From the NCBI RefSeq assembly GCF_010731575.1, contig NZ_AP022617.1, positions 558,001-622,000 of the forward strand: a stretch of 64,000 bases of DNA. The letters are read 5' to 3'. The position numbers were made by a program, and so were the translations under genes. Shown here piece after piece: positions 31,103 through 42,362 of this stretch (positions are counted from its first letter, which is position 1; every line of letters begins with the position of its first letter). The stretch is from Mycolicibacterium monacense. GTDB taxonomy: Bacteria > Actinomycetota > Actinomycetes > Mycobacteriales > Mycobacteriaceae. A model generated the notes under the pieces. The model had not been told where the DNA came from, ran no database searches, and was given only the letters and a program-made list of their open reading frames with translations.

Positions 31103-31918
31103 TCAGGCCTCCTGCCAGGCGCATCCGGTCAACTCGGCCGACAGGTCCCACAGCCGCCGGGCGCTGTCGGCGTCGCGGGCCTTCGCCTTCAACTTCGTCG
31201 GCTTGGGCTTGCCCCACTGGTGCATCAGGCCCCGCGGCGCCAGATAAGTTCCGTTGGGCAACGTTGTGGTGATCGCCTGGATGGTCGAGCGGGCGCCGTC
31301 ATCGGGACTTTGGGCGATATGCGGGGAGATGACGCGGCCGGCCCACTGCAGCACCCCCGAGCCGTCCCGCGTGATCGCGGTATTCGTCATCCCGGGGTCC
31401 GAGGCGTACGCGGTCTTGCCCCTGGCGACCAGTTCGTGCACGAACAACAGGTTCGCCAGCTTGGACTCACCGTATGCCGACCACGGGTTGTACTTCCGCT
31501 GCTGCCAGTTGAGGTCGTCGAAGTGCATGCGGGCGGTGGTGTAGTTGGTGCTGGCGACCGACACCACCCGATCGCGGATCCGGTCGCCCAGTAGGCACGT
31601 CAGCGCGAAGTGGCCGAGGTGGTTGGTGCCCATGTGCGCCTCGAAACCGTCGGCGGTGCGAGTCAACGGCAGGCCGAGGACGCCGGCGTTGTTGACAAGC
31701 ACGTCGACGTAGTCGACGGTGTCGGCGAACTTACGGACGCTGGTGAGGTCGGCGAGGTCCAGCTCACGCACATCGACTCTGCCGGACATCGACGCGGCGG
31801 CGTCGTATCCCTTGCTCATCGTCCGGCAAGCGATCACGACCTCGTGTCCTTCGGCAGCCATCGCGCTAGCGGTCGCCCGTCCGACGCCGCTGTTCCCGCC
31901 GGTGACAATAATCCGCAC
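31103..31918 (-). CDS. SDR, retinol/protochlorophyllide dehydrogenase-like
   Basis: This 271-residue SDR has TGGNSGVGRATA at the N-terminus, NNAGVLG, and the catalytic set in SVAST and YGESK. The form TGGNSGxG with MGTNHLGHFALT is typical of the retinol dehydrogenase/WW-oxidoreductase group, acting on hydrophobic alcohols. A GTG is the only start near the 5' end. It heads a three-gene operon with acyl-CoA dehydrogenase and DUF35 gene. Confidence 0.82.
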   Translation of the reverse strand: MRIIVTGGNSGVGRATASAMAAEGHEVVIACRTMSKGYDAAASMSGRVDVRELDLADLTSVRKFADTVDYVDVLVNNAGVLGLPLTRTADGFEAHMGTNHLGHFALTCLLGDRIRDRVVSVASTNYTTARMHFDDLNWQQRKYNPWSAYGESKLANLLFVHELVARGKTAYASDPGMTNTAITRDGSGVLQWAGRVISPHIAQSPDDGARSTIQAITTTLPNGTYLAPRGLMHQWGKPKPTKLKAKARDADSARRLWDLSAELTGCAWQEA

Positions 31919-32021
31919 GCCGCTTGGCCTCCTCGATTCGCCCCAACGCCCTAAACCGTAAACTATTTATCGCTTTGGCGAAATCCCAGCGAGCAGGCGA
32001 AGGGCATATCGCCGGCAGCTC

Positions 32022-32876
32022 TCAGGCTGGCGGGCCGGTGTAGCCGGGCGGGTTGGCAGAGTCGACCCACAGGTCGAGTCCCAGTTCAGCGCCGGGTACG
32101 CAGTCATAGGCCGACAGATCCCGTACGCCGGACTCCAGCAGTACGTCCTCACACAGCAGGCTGTGGCCGGTGTAGTCGCGGGCAGGCTTGTTGAGAACCA
32201 CGTATGCCGCGTCGGCATAGACATCGGGCCGGCGGGCGCGGCCCATCGCCTCGTCCCCGCCGAGCAGATTCTGCACCGCCGCCGTGGCCACCAGGGTTCT
32301 CGGCCACAGCGTGTTGGAGGCGATGCCGTATTCGCGCATCTCCTCGGCGATGCCCAGTGCGCACAGGGTCATGCCGAACTTGGCCATCATGTATGCGGTC
32401 GGCTTGAGCCACCGCGCCTCCAGCCGGACCGGCGGCGACAACGTGAGGATGTGCGGGTTGTCCCCGCTCTTGAGGTGCGGAATGCAGGCTTGCGAAACCG
32501 TGTAGGTGCCGCGGACCTGGATACCGTTCATCAGGTCGAAACGCTTCAGCGGAACTTCCTCGATGGAGCCGAGGTTGATCGCCGAGGCGTTGTTGACACA
32601 TATATCGATGCCGCCGAACTGCTCGACGGCCTTGGCGACCGCGGCGGCCACCGAGTCGCCGTCCCGCACGTCGCCGACGATCGGCAGGGCCTGGCCGCCG
32701 GCGGCTTCGATCTCCCTGGCCGCGGTGAACACCGTTCCCTCCAACTTCGGATGCGGCTCGGCGGTCTTGGCGACAAGCGCAATGTTGGCGCCGTCGGCGG
32801 CAGCGCGCTTGGCGATGGCCAGCCCGATACCGCGGCTGGCGCCGGATATGAACATGGTCTTTCCTGAGAGCGACAT
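32022..32876 (-). CDS. HSDL2-like short-chain dehydrogenase
   Basis: This 284-residue SDR has SGASRGIGLAIA, a long insertion AKTAEPHPKLEGTVF, NNASAINLG and the catalytic YMMAK. The insertion and the PHILTLSPP segment match the group of human hydroxysteroid dehydrogenase-like 2. Such proteins are linked to fatty-acid or sterol metabolism without a firm substrate. It is monocistronic; an AT-rich inverted repeat lies 114 bases upstream. Confidence 0.83.
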   Translation of the reverse strand: MSLSGKTMFISGASRGIGLAIAKRAAADGANIALVAKTAEPHPKLEGTVFTAAREIEAAGGQALPIVGDVRDGDSVAAAVAKAVEQFGGIDICVNNASAINLGSIEEVPLKRFDLMNGIQVRGTYTVSQACIPHLKSGDNPHILTLSPPVRLEARWLKPTAYMMAKFGMTLCALGIAEEMREYGIASNTLWPRTLVATAAVQNLLGGDEAMGRARRPDVYADAAYVVLNKPARDYTGHSLLCEDVLLESGVRDLSAYDCVPGAELGLDLWVDSANPPGYTGPPA

Positions 32877-32989
32877 GATGTGCCTTCCGCCGCGGCTCTT
32901 GCGGGCTTCAACATCGACCGGGGGTCGGCGATGGCTGCTTGGTCAGGGCCGGCCGCAATGGCCCTGCGTGAACATCAGCATAAATCGCT

Positions 32990-33004
32990 AAACATTTAAT
33001 GTTT
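32990..33004. promoter_or_regulatory. AT-rich inverted repeat upstream of HSDL2-like gene
   Basis: AAACATT-T-AATGTTT is a perfect 15-base dyad within an AT-rich island in otherwise GC-rich DNA. A partly similar string (GTAAACTATTTATCG) lies at 31958-31972, upstream of the neighbouring SDR at 31918. Both may be binding sites of one regulator; that is a guess. Confidence 0.4.
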
Positions 33005-33078
33005 TGCGGGCGGTGGGGGTGATGCCAACGCGACAGCGAACTCGAGAGGTGAACCCTGGACCCGAATCCTGACTAGGG

Positions 33079-33751
33079 TCACCACACGGCGGGGAACAGC
33101 CGATAGCGCACCTGCCTGGTGTAGTCGTCGTAGCCGTCGAGTTGCTCACGCAACAACTGCTCTTCGTCGAGGATGCGGATGCGCAACGCGAGCCCGCCGG
33201 GTACCAACGCGGCCAGGCCCCACAACGAATCCAATGCCGGCGGGGTGCCGATCATCATCACCACTGCGCCGAGATACATCGGGTGCCCCCCGTCCGTACA
33301 AACCCGAGGTGGTCAACTGCTGGCCGGCCTCGACGGTCACCGTGGCTGCGGCATACCCGTTCTGGAGGATGACGAGCTGCGTCATCCCGAGGCCGACCGC
33401 AACCAGCACCACGCCGAGGATCACGACCGGAGTCGGCACCGACGACCACCCGAAACGGTGATCGAGCGCGCTGATCACCAGAACCCCGATGACCGTCAAC
33501 AAGGTGGCCCACATCGCGAACCGCTGGGCGGGCCGCGTCTCGGCCAGCGGGCCGGCATTGAGCCGCCGCTGCAGGACGGCGGGTTGCTTCACCGCGAGGT
33601 AGAGGCTCGGCCCCATCGTCCCGACGATGAACACCGCGATGTACATCCACGCCTGCCAGTAGTGAAGCGTGTCTGCGGGCACCAACAGGGTGACACCGAA
33701 GAAGAGCAGACCCAGCACTGCCGTTGCGGCGCTCTGTAGTGCGATCTTCAC
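33079..33751 (-). pseudogene. Isoprenylcysteine carboxyl methyltransferase-like membrane protein, frameshifted
   Basis: Two frames together make one protein of about 224 residues. The first part, from a GTG at 33751, has four hydrophobic helices (TAVLGLLFFGVTLLVPADT and others) and reaches TTSGLYG. The second part continues in another frame as HPMYLGAVVMMIGTPPALDS and ends GYDDYTRQVRYRLFPAVW. The family motif VRHPMYLG is split at a run of six C (plus strand) at 33286-33291, where one base is probably extra or two are missing. It corresponds to Rv1216c in position. Either the gene is inactivated or the run is a sequencing error. Confidence 0.75.
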
Positions 33752-33768
33752 CAAATGCCCCTGTCCCG

Positions 33769-35376
33769 TCACACCGCGTCCCGGCGGCGGTACAGCCACC
33801 CGGCCGCCGCGGTCACCGCCGCGGCGACAACGCACATCACCACCAGCGCGGACACCGGATAGTCGGTGGGCGCCGTCGTCCGCCCGACCGGTGAGGCGTC
33901 GAGCAGCCACCGTGGCAGACGCAGAAGCGCACCGAGGTACAGCGAGATGACGATGAACGCCACCGCCAGCCACGCGAGCCACGGCCGGCGCACGGCAACC
34001 GCCAACGCCGCGACACCGGCGACCACCGCGAGCGCGGGGACGAACGCCAGCCCGGCGACGGTGAGCTTGACGACGGTGTCCGGCTCGCCGAGCGTCAGTC
34101 CGGCGCCGAGGCCGTTGCCGAGGCCGGCGCCGACCATCAGCAGCGTGGCCCCCAGCATCGCCGCGGTCACCGCGCTCAGCAGCCATCGCCACCGGGACAC
34201 CGCACCGGCCAGCACCGCCTCACCCGCGCCGGACTGTTCGTCGTTGTGCACCCGCAACACCGCGCTCACCACGTACGCCGTCGCGGCGGCCGCGAGGAAC
34301 TGCGTCATCGTGGTGTAGACGCCCTCGTGGCCCTGCGCAGCCAGGACCCGCGCCAGCAACTCGTTCGTCTTCGCGGCGTCGATGAGCGATTTCGTCATCG
34401 AGCCGAAGGCGAGCCCGCCGAGGAACATGCCGATGCCCCAGCCGACGGTGAGCCCGCGCTGCAGCGTCAGGTGCAGCCCGAGGACACCACGGATCGGCGG
34501 GGCGCCGGGCCGCTCAGCGGTGGTGGGCAGGGTGCCGTCGTCGTACTGCCGACGGCTCTCGAGGCGCGCGGCCAGCGCGATGAGCGCCACCGTGACGGCG
34601 ACGAGCAGCGCCAGCGGCCACCACCGCAGCTCGACGAACGCGCGCATCTGCTGCGCCCACGCGATGGGGGAGAACCAACTCAGCGCACTGCCGGAGTTGT
34701 CGATGACGTCGCCGATCCCGCGGACCAGCGCCGCCAGCGCCAGCACCGCCATCGCCGCCCCGGTCGCGGCGCGGGCCTGCCGCCACAGCTGTGCGGTGAC
34801 CGCGGCGACACCGGCGAACAGCATCGACACCGCGGTGACGCCCAGGCACATCGCGAGGGTGTCGAGGAGCCGGAAGCCGGACGCGGACATGGCCACGGTC
34901 ATCGTGACGGTCAGCACCGCATTGACCGCGCCGACCAGGATCAGCGCCGCGGTGGTGCGCGCGTACCGGCCGACGACCGAGGACAGCACCAATTCGGCTG
35001 CGCCGCTTTCCTCTTCGGCACGGGTGTGGCGAATCACGGTGAGAATGGAGAGGATCGAGGCGGCGACGATCAGCGTCAGCATCAGCTCGTTGGCCATCAT
35101 CGTGCCGAGGTCGGTCTCGCGTACGCCGAACATGGGGCCGCCCATGATGATTCCCGCGGGGGTCTTCATGAGGTTCACGCGGGCCATCCGCTGTGGCTCG
35201 TCCGGATAGGCCAGCTTCACCGCATTCGGCGCGTACACCATCATCAGCGTGAGCGCGGCGATCCAGACGCTGAGCCGGACGCGGTCGCGACGCAGCGCCA
35301 GCCGGATCAGTTCGCCCACGCCGGTGTAGGAGGATGCAGTCTCCGCGCGTGCGCGGACGGGCGCTTCGGTGGTCAT
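33769..35376 (-). CDS. ABC-2 type exporter permease (Rv1217c-like)
   Basis: This 535-residue protein has about twelve hydrophobic helices in two similar halves; the second half starts near GVLGLHLTLQRGLTVGWGIGMFLGG. The charged start RLALRRDRVRLSVW is typical of the tetronasin-type drug exporters. Its ATG overlaps the ATPase stop by four bases. With the ATPase it should form an exporter for lipophilic toxic compounds; the M. tuberculosis counterpart is linked to multidrug efflux. Confidence 0.85.
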   Translation of the reverse strand: MTTEAPVRARAETASSYTGVGELIRLALRRDRVRLSVWIAALTLMMVYAPNAVKLAYPDEPQRMARVNLMKTPAGIIMGGPMFGVRETDLGTMMANELMLTLIVAASILSILTVIRHTRAEEESGAAELVLSSVVGRYARTTAALILVGAVNAVLTVTMTVAMSASGFRLLDTLAMCLGVTAVSMLFAGVAAVTAQLWRQARAATGAAMAVLALAALVRGIGDVIDNSGSALSWFSPIAWAQQMRAFVELRWWPLALLVAVTVALIALAARLESRRQYDDGTLPTTAERPGAPPIRGVLGLHLTLQRGLTVGWGIGMFLGGLAFGSMTKSLIDAAKTNELLARVLAAQGHEGVYTTMTQFLAAAATAYVVSAVLRVHNDEQSGAGEAVLAGAVSRWRWLLSAVTAAMLGATLLMVGAGLGNGLGAGLTLGEPDTVVKLTVAGLAFVPALAVVAGVAALAVAVRRPWLAWLAVAFIVISLYLGALLRLPRWLLDASPVGRTTAPTDYPVSALVVMCVVAAAVTAAAGWLYRRRDAV

Positions 35377-36314
35377 CGCCCGGCTCCCGAGTACTCACGC
35401 AGGAACATGTCCTCGAGCGAGGCCGGCGTCACGGTGAGCTCGACGATCCCGAATTCGGTCAACCGCGCCATCGCCGCGTCGAGATCCGCACGGTTCACCG
35501 AGAACCGGGCGCCGCCGTCGACCGCCGTGAAGTCGTGCACGAACGGGGCGCTGCTCAGTGCCGCGGCGTCGTGGCGGGTCCGCACGGTCACCGTCGTCCG
35601 CATCAGATGGCGCAGTTCGTCGAGCGGGCCGGAGCGCACGGTCCGCCCCGCCCGGATGATCGTCACGGTGTCGCAGAGCTTCTCGACCTCGGCGAGGATG
35701 TGGCTGGACAGCAGGACCGCGGCCCCGCCGTGCGCGACCTCTTTGACGCAGCCCTGAAAAGCCTTCTCCATCAACGGGTCCAGGCCTGAGGTCGGTTCGT
35801 CGAGGATGTAAAGATCGGCTCTGGTGCTGAACGCGGCCACCAGGGCGACCTTCTGGCGGTTGCCCTTCGAGTAAGTGCGGGCCTTCTTGTGCGGGTCGAG
35901 CTCGAAGCGGTCGATCAGCTCGTCGCGGCGACGGGTGTCCTGTGCGCCGGGTCCGCGCAACCGGGCGAGGAAGTCGATGGCCTGCAGACCGGTGAGATTG
36001 GGCCACAGCGTGACGTCGCCGGGAACGTAGGCGATGCGGCGGTGCAGGTCCACCGCGTCGCGCCACGGATCGCCGCCGAGCACCCGGACCGTGCCCGCGT
36101 CGGCGCGCAGCAGGCCGAGAAGTACGCGGATGGTGGTCGATTTGCCGGACCCGTTCGGGCCGAGGAAGCCGGCGATGTCGCCGGGGGAGACGCTCATGTC
36201 GAGACCGTCGAGCGCACGGGTGCGCCCGAATGTCTTGACCAGGCCGTGGATTTCGATCGCGTGGGCAGCGGTGCCCTCAGGCCGTCGCGGGGACCTGCTC
36301 GTCTGGACCGTCAT
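35373..36314 (-). CDS. ABC exporter ATP-binding protein (Rv1218c-like)
   Basis: This 313-residue ATPase has Walker A GPNGSGKST, the signature YSKGNRQKV, Walker B LYILDEPTSGLDP and the switch His in LLSSHIL. YSKGNRQ replaces LSGGQ, as in other drug-resistance ATPases of this type. The ATG at 36314 overlaps the TetR gene by 38 bases; no later start is in frame before the conserved region. It drives the permease encoded next. Confidence 0.86.
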   Translation of the reverse strand: MTVQTSRSPRRPEGTAAHAIEIHGLVKTFGRTRALDGLDMSVSPGDIAGFLGPNGSGKSTTIRVLLGLLRADAGTVRVLGGDPWRDAVDLHRRIAYVPGDVTLWPNLTGLQAIDFLARLRGPGAQDTRRRDELIDRFELDPHKKARTYSKGNRQKVALVAAFSTRADLYILDEPTSGLDPLMEKAFQGCVKEVAHGGAAVLLSSHILAEVEKLCDTVTIIRAGRTVRSGPLDELRHLMRTTVTVRTRHDAAALSSAPFVHDFTAVDGGARFSVNRADLDAAMARLTEFGIVELTVTPASLEDMFLREYSGAGR

Positions 36315-36942
36315 CACCGTCTCCTTGGTATGTGAGAAAGGCTTCGTACATCGTCGAATCGGCCATCAGCCCGTTGGTGTAGAGCTCGAGCGCGGGCAGG
36401 ACCATGTCGTCGGCGTAGTCGCGAAGGACCCGGCGCAGATCGGTCGGATCCTCGTGCAGCTGCAGGTAGAGCAGGAAGCCGCCGCCGCCGGCCATCCCGA
36501 GGAAGCGGGCGCGTGACTTCGGGTCGCGGCTGGGCTTGATCGTGCCTGCCCTGACCCCTTCGTCGAGGTACTGCTCGACGTTGTCGATCATCCGGCGCCA
36601 GAGCATCTTGGCCAGGTCGCTGCCGGACTGCATGCTGCGCACGAGGTACGCCATCAGCGGTGCGTACGACTCGATCTCCGACAGCTGGGCGAGCCAGGTC
36701 GCCGGGTCATTGCTCTGGATCGCCGCCGACTTGCCGCTGCGGATCTCCTCGGCGACGTAGTCGTCGCATGCCGCGCGCAGCCCGTCCTTCGAGCCGAAGT
36801 GGTGGATCACCAGCGCGGCGCTGACCCCGGCGGCCTCGGCGATCGCGCGGACGCCGACCCCGAAGCCATGCTTCCCGAACTGCTCGATCGCCGCATCGCG
36901 GATGCGGGCGACGGCGGTCCGGTCCTCGGCAACTGAACGCAT
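36277..36942 (-). CDS. TetR-family repressor of the ABC exporter (Rv1219c-like)
   Basis: This protein of about 221 residues has its helix-turn-helix at residues 12-55 (AAIEQFGKHGFGVGVRAIAEAAGVSAALVIHHFGSKDG). I use the ATG at 36942: a TAGCCT hexamer ends eight bases upstream, pointing to a leaderless transcript; a TTG at 36948 is also in frame. Two copies of a dyad overlap this promoter and the start. It is first in the operon with the ABC exporter genes and should repress all of them until a drug binds. Confidence 0.86.
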   Translation of the reverse strand: MRSVAEDRTAVARIRDAAIEQFGKHGFGVGVRAIAEAAGVSAALVIHHFGSKDGLRAACDDYVAEEIRSGKSAAIQSNDPATWLAQLSEIESYAPLMAYLVRSMQSGSDLAKMLWRRMIDNVEQYLDEGVRAGTIKPSRDPKSRARFLGMAGGGGFLLYLQLHEDPTDLRRVLRDYADDMVLPALELYTNGLMADSTMYEAFLTYQGDGDDGPDEQVPATA

Positions 36943-36967
36943 GTTCAATAGGCTAAACGCGCGTTCA
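36934..36967 (-). promoter_or_regulatory. Paired TetR operators over promoter and start codon
   Basis: TGAAC-GCAT-GTTCA at 36934-36947 and TAAAC-GCGC-GTTCA at 36954-36967 are two inverted repeats with the same arms, 20 bases centre to centre, two helix turns apart. The -10 hexamer TAGCCT (minus strand 36955-36950) lies between them and the first covers the start codon. Autorepression by the adjacent TetR is the natural reading. Confidence 0.7.
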
Positions 36968-37065
36968 GTCGCGGGTCAAGGGGGTGGCGCGATTTCGGCG
37001 AGATCGACGAAATGGCGGCGACTACTCGTACTTTTGCGCCCGTTTGTTCGTTTCGGCGCAGTCGG

Positions 37066-37728
37066 TCAGTCGCGGGCGGCGACCAGCAGGCCGTCGCCGA
37101 GCGGGACGAGCACCGGCGTCAGCCGCTCGTCCTCGGCGATCAGCCGGGCGGCCTCGCGGACCGCGCTGACCTCGGCGTCGTTGGCGGCGGCATCCCCGGC
37201 GCGGCCACCGAGCGCGGCACGGTGCACGACGATCGCGCCGCCGGGGCGCAGCAACCGGACGCCCTCGACCACGAACTGCGGCTGGTCGGCCGGGTCGCCG
37301 TCGATGAACACCAGGTCGTAGGACTCGTCGGCCAGCCTGGTCAGCACCTCCTGTGCGCGTCCGCTGATCAGCCGGGTGCGGCTGGGGCCGATGCCGGCCT
37401 CGATGAATGCCTGCTTGGCGATGCGCTGGTGTTCCGGTTCGACGTCGATGGTCGTCAGCACGCCGTCCTCCCGCATGCCCGACAGCAACCACAGCCCGCT
37501 CACCCCTGCGCCGGTGCCGACCTCCACGACGGCCTTCGCCTCGGTCAGCCGCGCCAGCACCGACAGCAGCGCGCCCACCGCGGGAGTGACCGCCCCGGCG
37601 CCGATGTCCACGGCGCGTTCGCGGGCGGCCGCGACGATCGCGTCCTCGGATATGGACTGTTCGGCGTGCGCGACGATCGCCTCGGCGCGGCTCGGTCGCT
37701 GACCCGCCGGGTCGTCGGTGCTGGCCAT
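37066..37728 (-). CDS. Class I SAM-dependent O-methyltransferase (Rv1220c-like)
   Basis: This 220-residue protein has the SAM-binding [28 protein letters not shown] and [13 protein letters not shown], where the Asp residues bind the metal in the caffeoyl-CoA/catechol O-methyltransferase family. The ATG at 37728 comes six bases after TACAGT (37740-37735 on the minus strand), so the mRNA may be leaderless. It is divergent from sigE. The substrate is unknown. Confidence 0.85.
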   Translation of the reverse strand: MASTDDPAGQRPSRAEAIVAHAEQSISEDAIVAAARERAVDIGAGAVTPAVGALLSVLARLTEAKAVVEVGTGAGVSGLWLLSGMREDGVLTTIDVEPEHQRIAKQAFIEAGIGPSRTRLISGRAQEVLTRLADESYDLVFIDGDPADQPQFVVEGVRLLRPGGAIVVHRAALGGRAGDAAANDAEVSAVREAARLIAEDERLTPVLVPLGDGLLVAARD

Positions 37729-37825
37729 GCCCGCACTGTAGAGCGCGGCCGCGAGGCGCGGGTCCGCGACACGCCCGCACGGCAACGTGTGATGTACGTC
37801 CGATTCGGCCTGTTTTCCCTGGTGA

Positions 37826-38689
<864 letters not shown>

Positions 38690-38777
38690 TCATCACCATG
38701 TCCTGGTGGACCGGTCCGCGCTACATTCGTGGGAGCGGCGTCTTACAAATCGGTGACGAACCGAGAGGAGTCAGGTG

Positions 38778-39176
38778 ATGGTCGATCCCGGGCATGTGTT
38801 CCGGCGAGCGTTCTCCTGGCTTCCCGCTCAATTCGCCTCGCAGAGCAACGCCCCGGTGGGCGCGCCGCGCCAGTTCGGCTCCACGGAGCATCTGTCCATC
38901 GAGGCAGTGGCGGCCTTCGTCGACGGGGAACTGAGCATGACCGCGCACATGCGGGCGGCCAGCCATCTGTCGCTGTGCCCGCAGTGCGCTGCCGAGGTCG
39001 ATGCCCAGAGTCAGGCCCGCTCAGCGTTGCGGGACTCCCAGCCGATCGCCATACCGAACACGCTGCTCGGGATGTTGTCGCAGATCCCTCAGCACATGCC
39101 GCACTCACCGGTTGAGGAAGCAGATCAGCCGAAGTTTGCTGACGACCAAACGCGGGACCGGCGCAGACGCCGGTAG
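38778..39176 (+). CDS. rseA: Anti-sigma-E factor RseA
   Basis: This 132-residue protein contains the zinc-associated anti-sigma motif HLSLCPQC (HxxxCxxC) near residue 64, after the helix IEAVAAFVDGELS. It binds SigE and keeps it from RNA polymerase; oxidation of the cysteines or regulated proteolysis releases the sigma factor. GAGGAG is seven bases before the ATG. No membrane helix is present, so it is a cytoplasmic anti-sigma factor. Confidence 0.93.
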   Translation: MVDPGHVFRRAFSWLPAQFASQSNAPVGAPRQFGSTEHLSIEAVAAFVDGELSMTAHMRAASHLSLCPQCAAEVDAQSQARSALRDSQPIAIPNTLLGMLSQIPQHMPHSPVEEADQPKFADDQTRDRRRRR

Positions 39177-39232
39177 GCTGGGTTCTGGAGTCGAGCAGCG
39201 ACTGCGCCCGGTCATGCCGGGTGCTCCGATAG

Positions 39233-40740
<1,508 letters not shown>

Positions 40741-40741
<1 letters not shown>

Positions 40742-41154
40742 TGTTCGCCAACATCGGCTGGGGGGAGATGCTGATCCTGGTGATCGCCGGGCTGGTGATC
40801 CTGGGACCGGAACGGCTGCCCGGGGCGATCCGCTGGACCTCCAACGCGCTGCGCCAGGCCCGTGACTACGTCAGCGGCGCGACCACCCAGTTGCGTCAGG
40901 ATTTCGGTCCCGAGTTCGAGGACCTGCGCGAACCCATCACCGAACTGCAGAAGCTGCGCGGTATGACGCCGCGTGCGGCGCTGACCAAACACCTGCTCGA
41001 CGGCGACGACTCGTTCTTCACCGGCAAGTTCGACCAGCAGAACGGCAAACCGGCCGCCGGTCAGGAGAAGCCGGTCACCCCGGTGAATCCGCCCGTGACG
41101 GCCACACCGCCGAGTGAGTCGACGGCGACGCCGTTCGACAGCGACGCCACCTGA
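40741..41154 (+). CDS. tatB: Sec-independent translocase subunit TatB
   Basis: This 137-residue protein begins with [27 protein letters not shown], a single helix with the Tat family Gly-Pro hinge (LGPERLP), followed by an amphipathic helix and a Pro/Thr-rich tail. TatB binds twin-arginine signal peptides with TatC. The ATG shares one base with the htrA stop (TGATG), so the genes are coupled. Confidence 0.95.
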
Positions 41155-41158
41155 GAGA

Positions 41159-42304
41159 TCAGCGGCCCGCGGGATCCAGGCCGAGCGACATTCCGGCCAG
41201 CCCTCGTTTGCGGGCCGACAGCGCGTCGGCGATGCCACGCAGTTCCTTGCCTGCCGGTGAGTCGGGCGCCGACAGCACCAGCGGCACCCCCGAGTCGCCC
41301 GCGGCGACCAGCGCCGGATCCAGCGGCACCTGACCGAGCAGCGGGACGTCGGCGCCGACCGCGCGGGTCAGCCGCTCGGCGACCTGGCGGCCGCCGCCCT
41401 CGCCGAAGAGCTGCATCGTCGAACCGTCGGGCATCAGCAGCCCGGACATGTTCTCGACGACGCCGACGATGCGCTGGCGGGTCTGCAGGGCGATCGCCCC
41501 GGCCCGCTCGGCCACTTCGGCGGCCGCCAGCTGCGGTGTGGTGACCACGAGGATCTCCGCACCCGGGATCAGCTGGGCCACGGAGATCGCCACGTCACCG
41601 GTGCCGGGGGGCAGGTCGAGCAGCAGCACGTCGAGATCGCCCCAGAACACGTCGGCGAGGAACTGCTGCAACGCCCGGTGCAGCATCGGACCGCGCCACA
41701 CCACCGGGGTGTTGCCCTGGGTGAACATCGCGATCGAGATCACCTTCACCTCGTGCGCGATGGGCGGCAGGATCATCGAGTCGACCTGGGTGGGCCGGTC
41801 GGTGGTGCCCATCATGCGGGGCACGGAGTGGCCGTAGATGTCCGCGTCGAGCACCCCGACGGACAGCCCGCGGGCCGCCATCGCCGCGGCGAGGTTGACC
41901 GTGACGCTTGACTTGCCGACCCCGCCCTTACCCGACGCGACGGCGTAGACGCGGGTCAGCGAACCGGGCTGGGCGAACGGGATCACCGGCTCACGCGAGT
42001 CGCCGCGCAGCTGTTTGCGCAGTTCGGCGCGCTGCTCGTCGTTCATCACGTCGAGACTGACCCGGACGGCGCCGGTGCCGGGCACATCGGCGACCGCCCG
42101 CTGGACCTGTTCGGTGATCTCGCTGCGCTTCGGGCACGCCGCGGTGGTCAGGTACACCTCGACGTGGACCGAACCATCACCGGGGTCCACGGTGACGTTC
42201 TTGACCATGCCGAGCTCGGTGATCGGTCGGCGCAGTTCGGGGTCGATCACCTTGGCCAGTGCGGCACGGATCGCCGTCTGGCGCTCATCGGGATTCTGGG
42301 ACAT
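41159..42304 (-). CDS. mrp: Iron-sulfur cluster carrier ATPase Mrp/ApbC
   Basis: This 381-residue protein has an N-terminal MIP18/DUF59 domain (residues 1-90, with AACPKRSEI) and a P-loop ATPase with the deviant Walker A GKGGVGKSS and DLPPGTGDV. It carries Fe-S clusters to apoproteins. The ATG at 42304 follows TAGACT by eight bases, with a GTG three bases earlier, so a leaderless start is possible. It converges on tatB with four bases between the stops. Confidence 0.93.
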   Translation of the reverse strand: MSQNPDERQTAIRAALAKVIDPELRRPITELGMVKNVTVDPGDGSVHVEVYLTTAACPKRSEITEQVQRAVADVPGTGAVRVSLDVMNDEQRAELRKQLRGDSREPVIPFAQPGSLTRVYAVASGKGGVGKSSVTVNLAAAMAARGLSVGVLDADIYGHSVPRMMGTTDRPTQVDSMILPPIAHEVKVISIAMFTQGNTPVVWRGPMLHRALQQFLADVFWGDLDVLLLDLPPGTGDVAISVAQLIPGAEILVVTTPQLAAAEVAERAGAIALQTRQRIVGVVENMSGLLMPDGSTMQLFGEGGGRQVAERLTRAVGADVPLLGQVPLDPALVAAGDSGVPLVLSAPDSPAGKELRGIADALSARKRGLAGMSLGLDPAGR

Positions 42305-42362
42305 CACCTGCGAGTCTAGGCCGACCCGACAGCCGGTTCCCAAACGCGGCCGGTGCCGCCGC

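Noticed and set aside
1..33000. Transposon, prophage or integrase signs around the accessory region
   Set aside because: No transposase, integrase, tRNA end or long terminal repeats are visible, so transfer cannot be shown from the sequence.
36954..36967. Possible KstR-type site (TnnAACnnGTTnnA)
   Set aside because: The arms are separated by four bases instead of two; it fits the local TetR dyad better. I saw no convincing KstR or KstR2 site in the accessory region.
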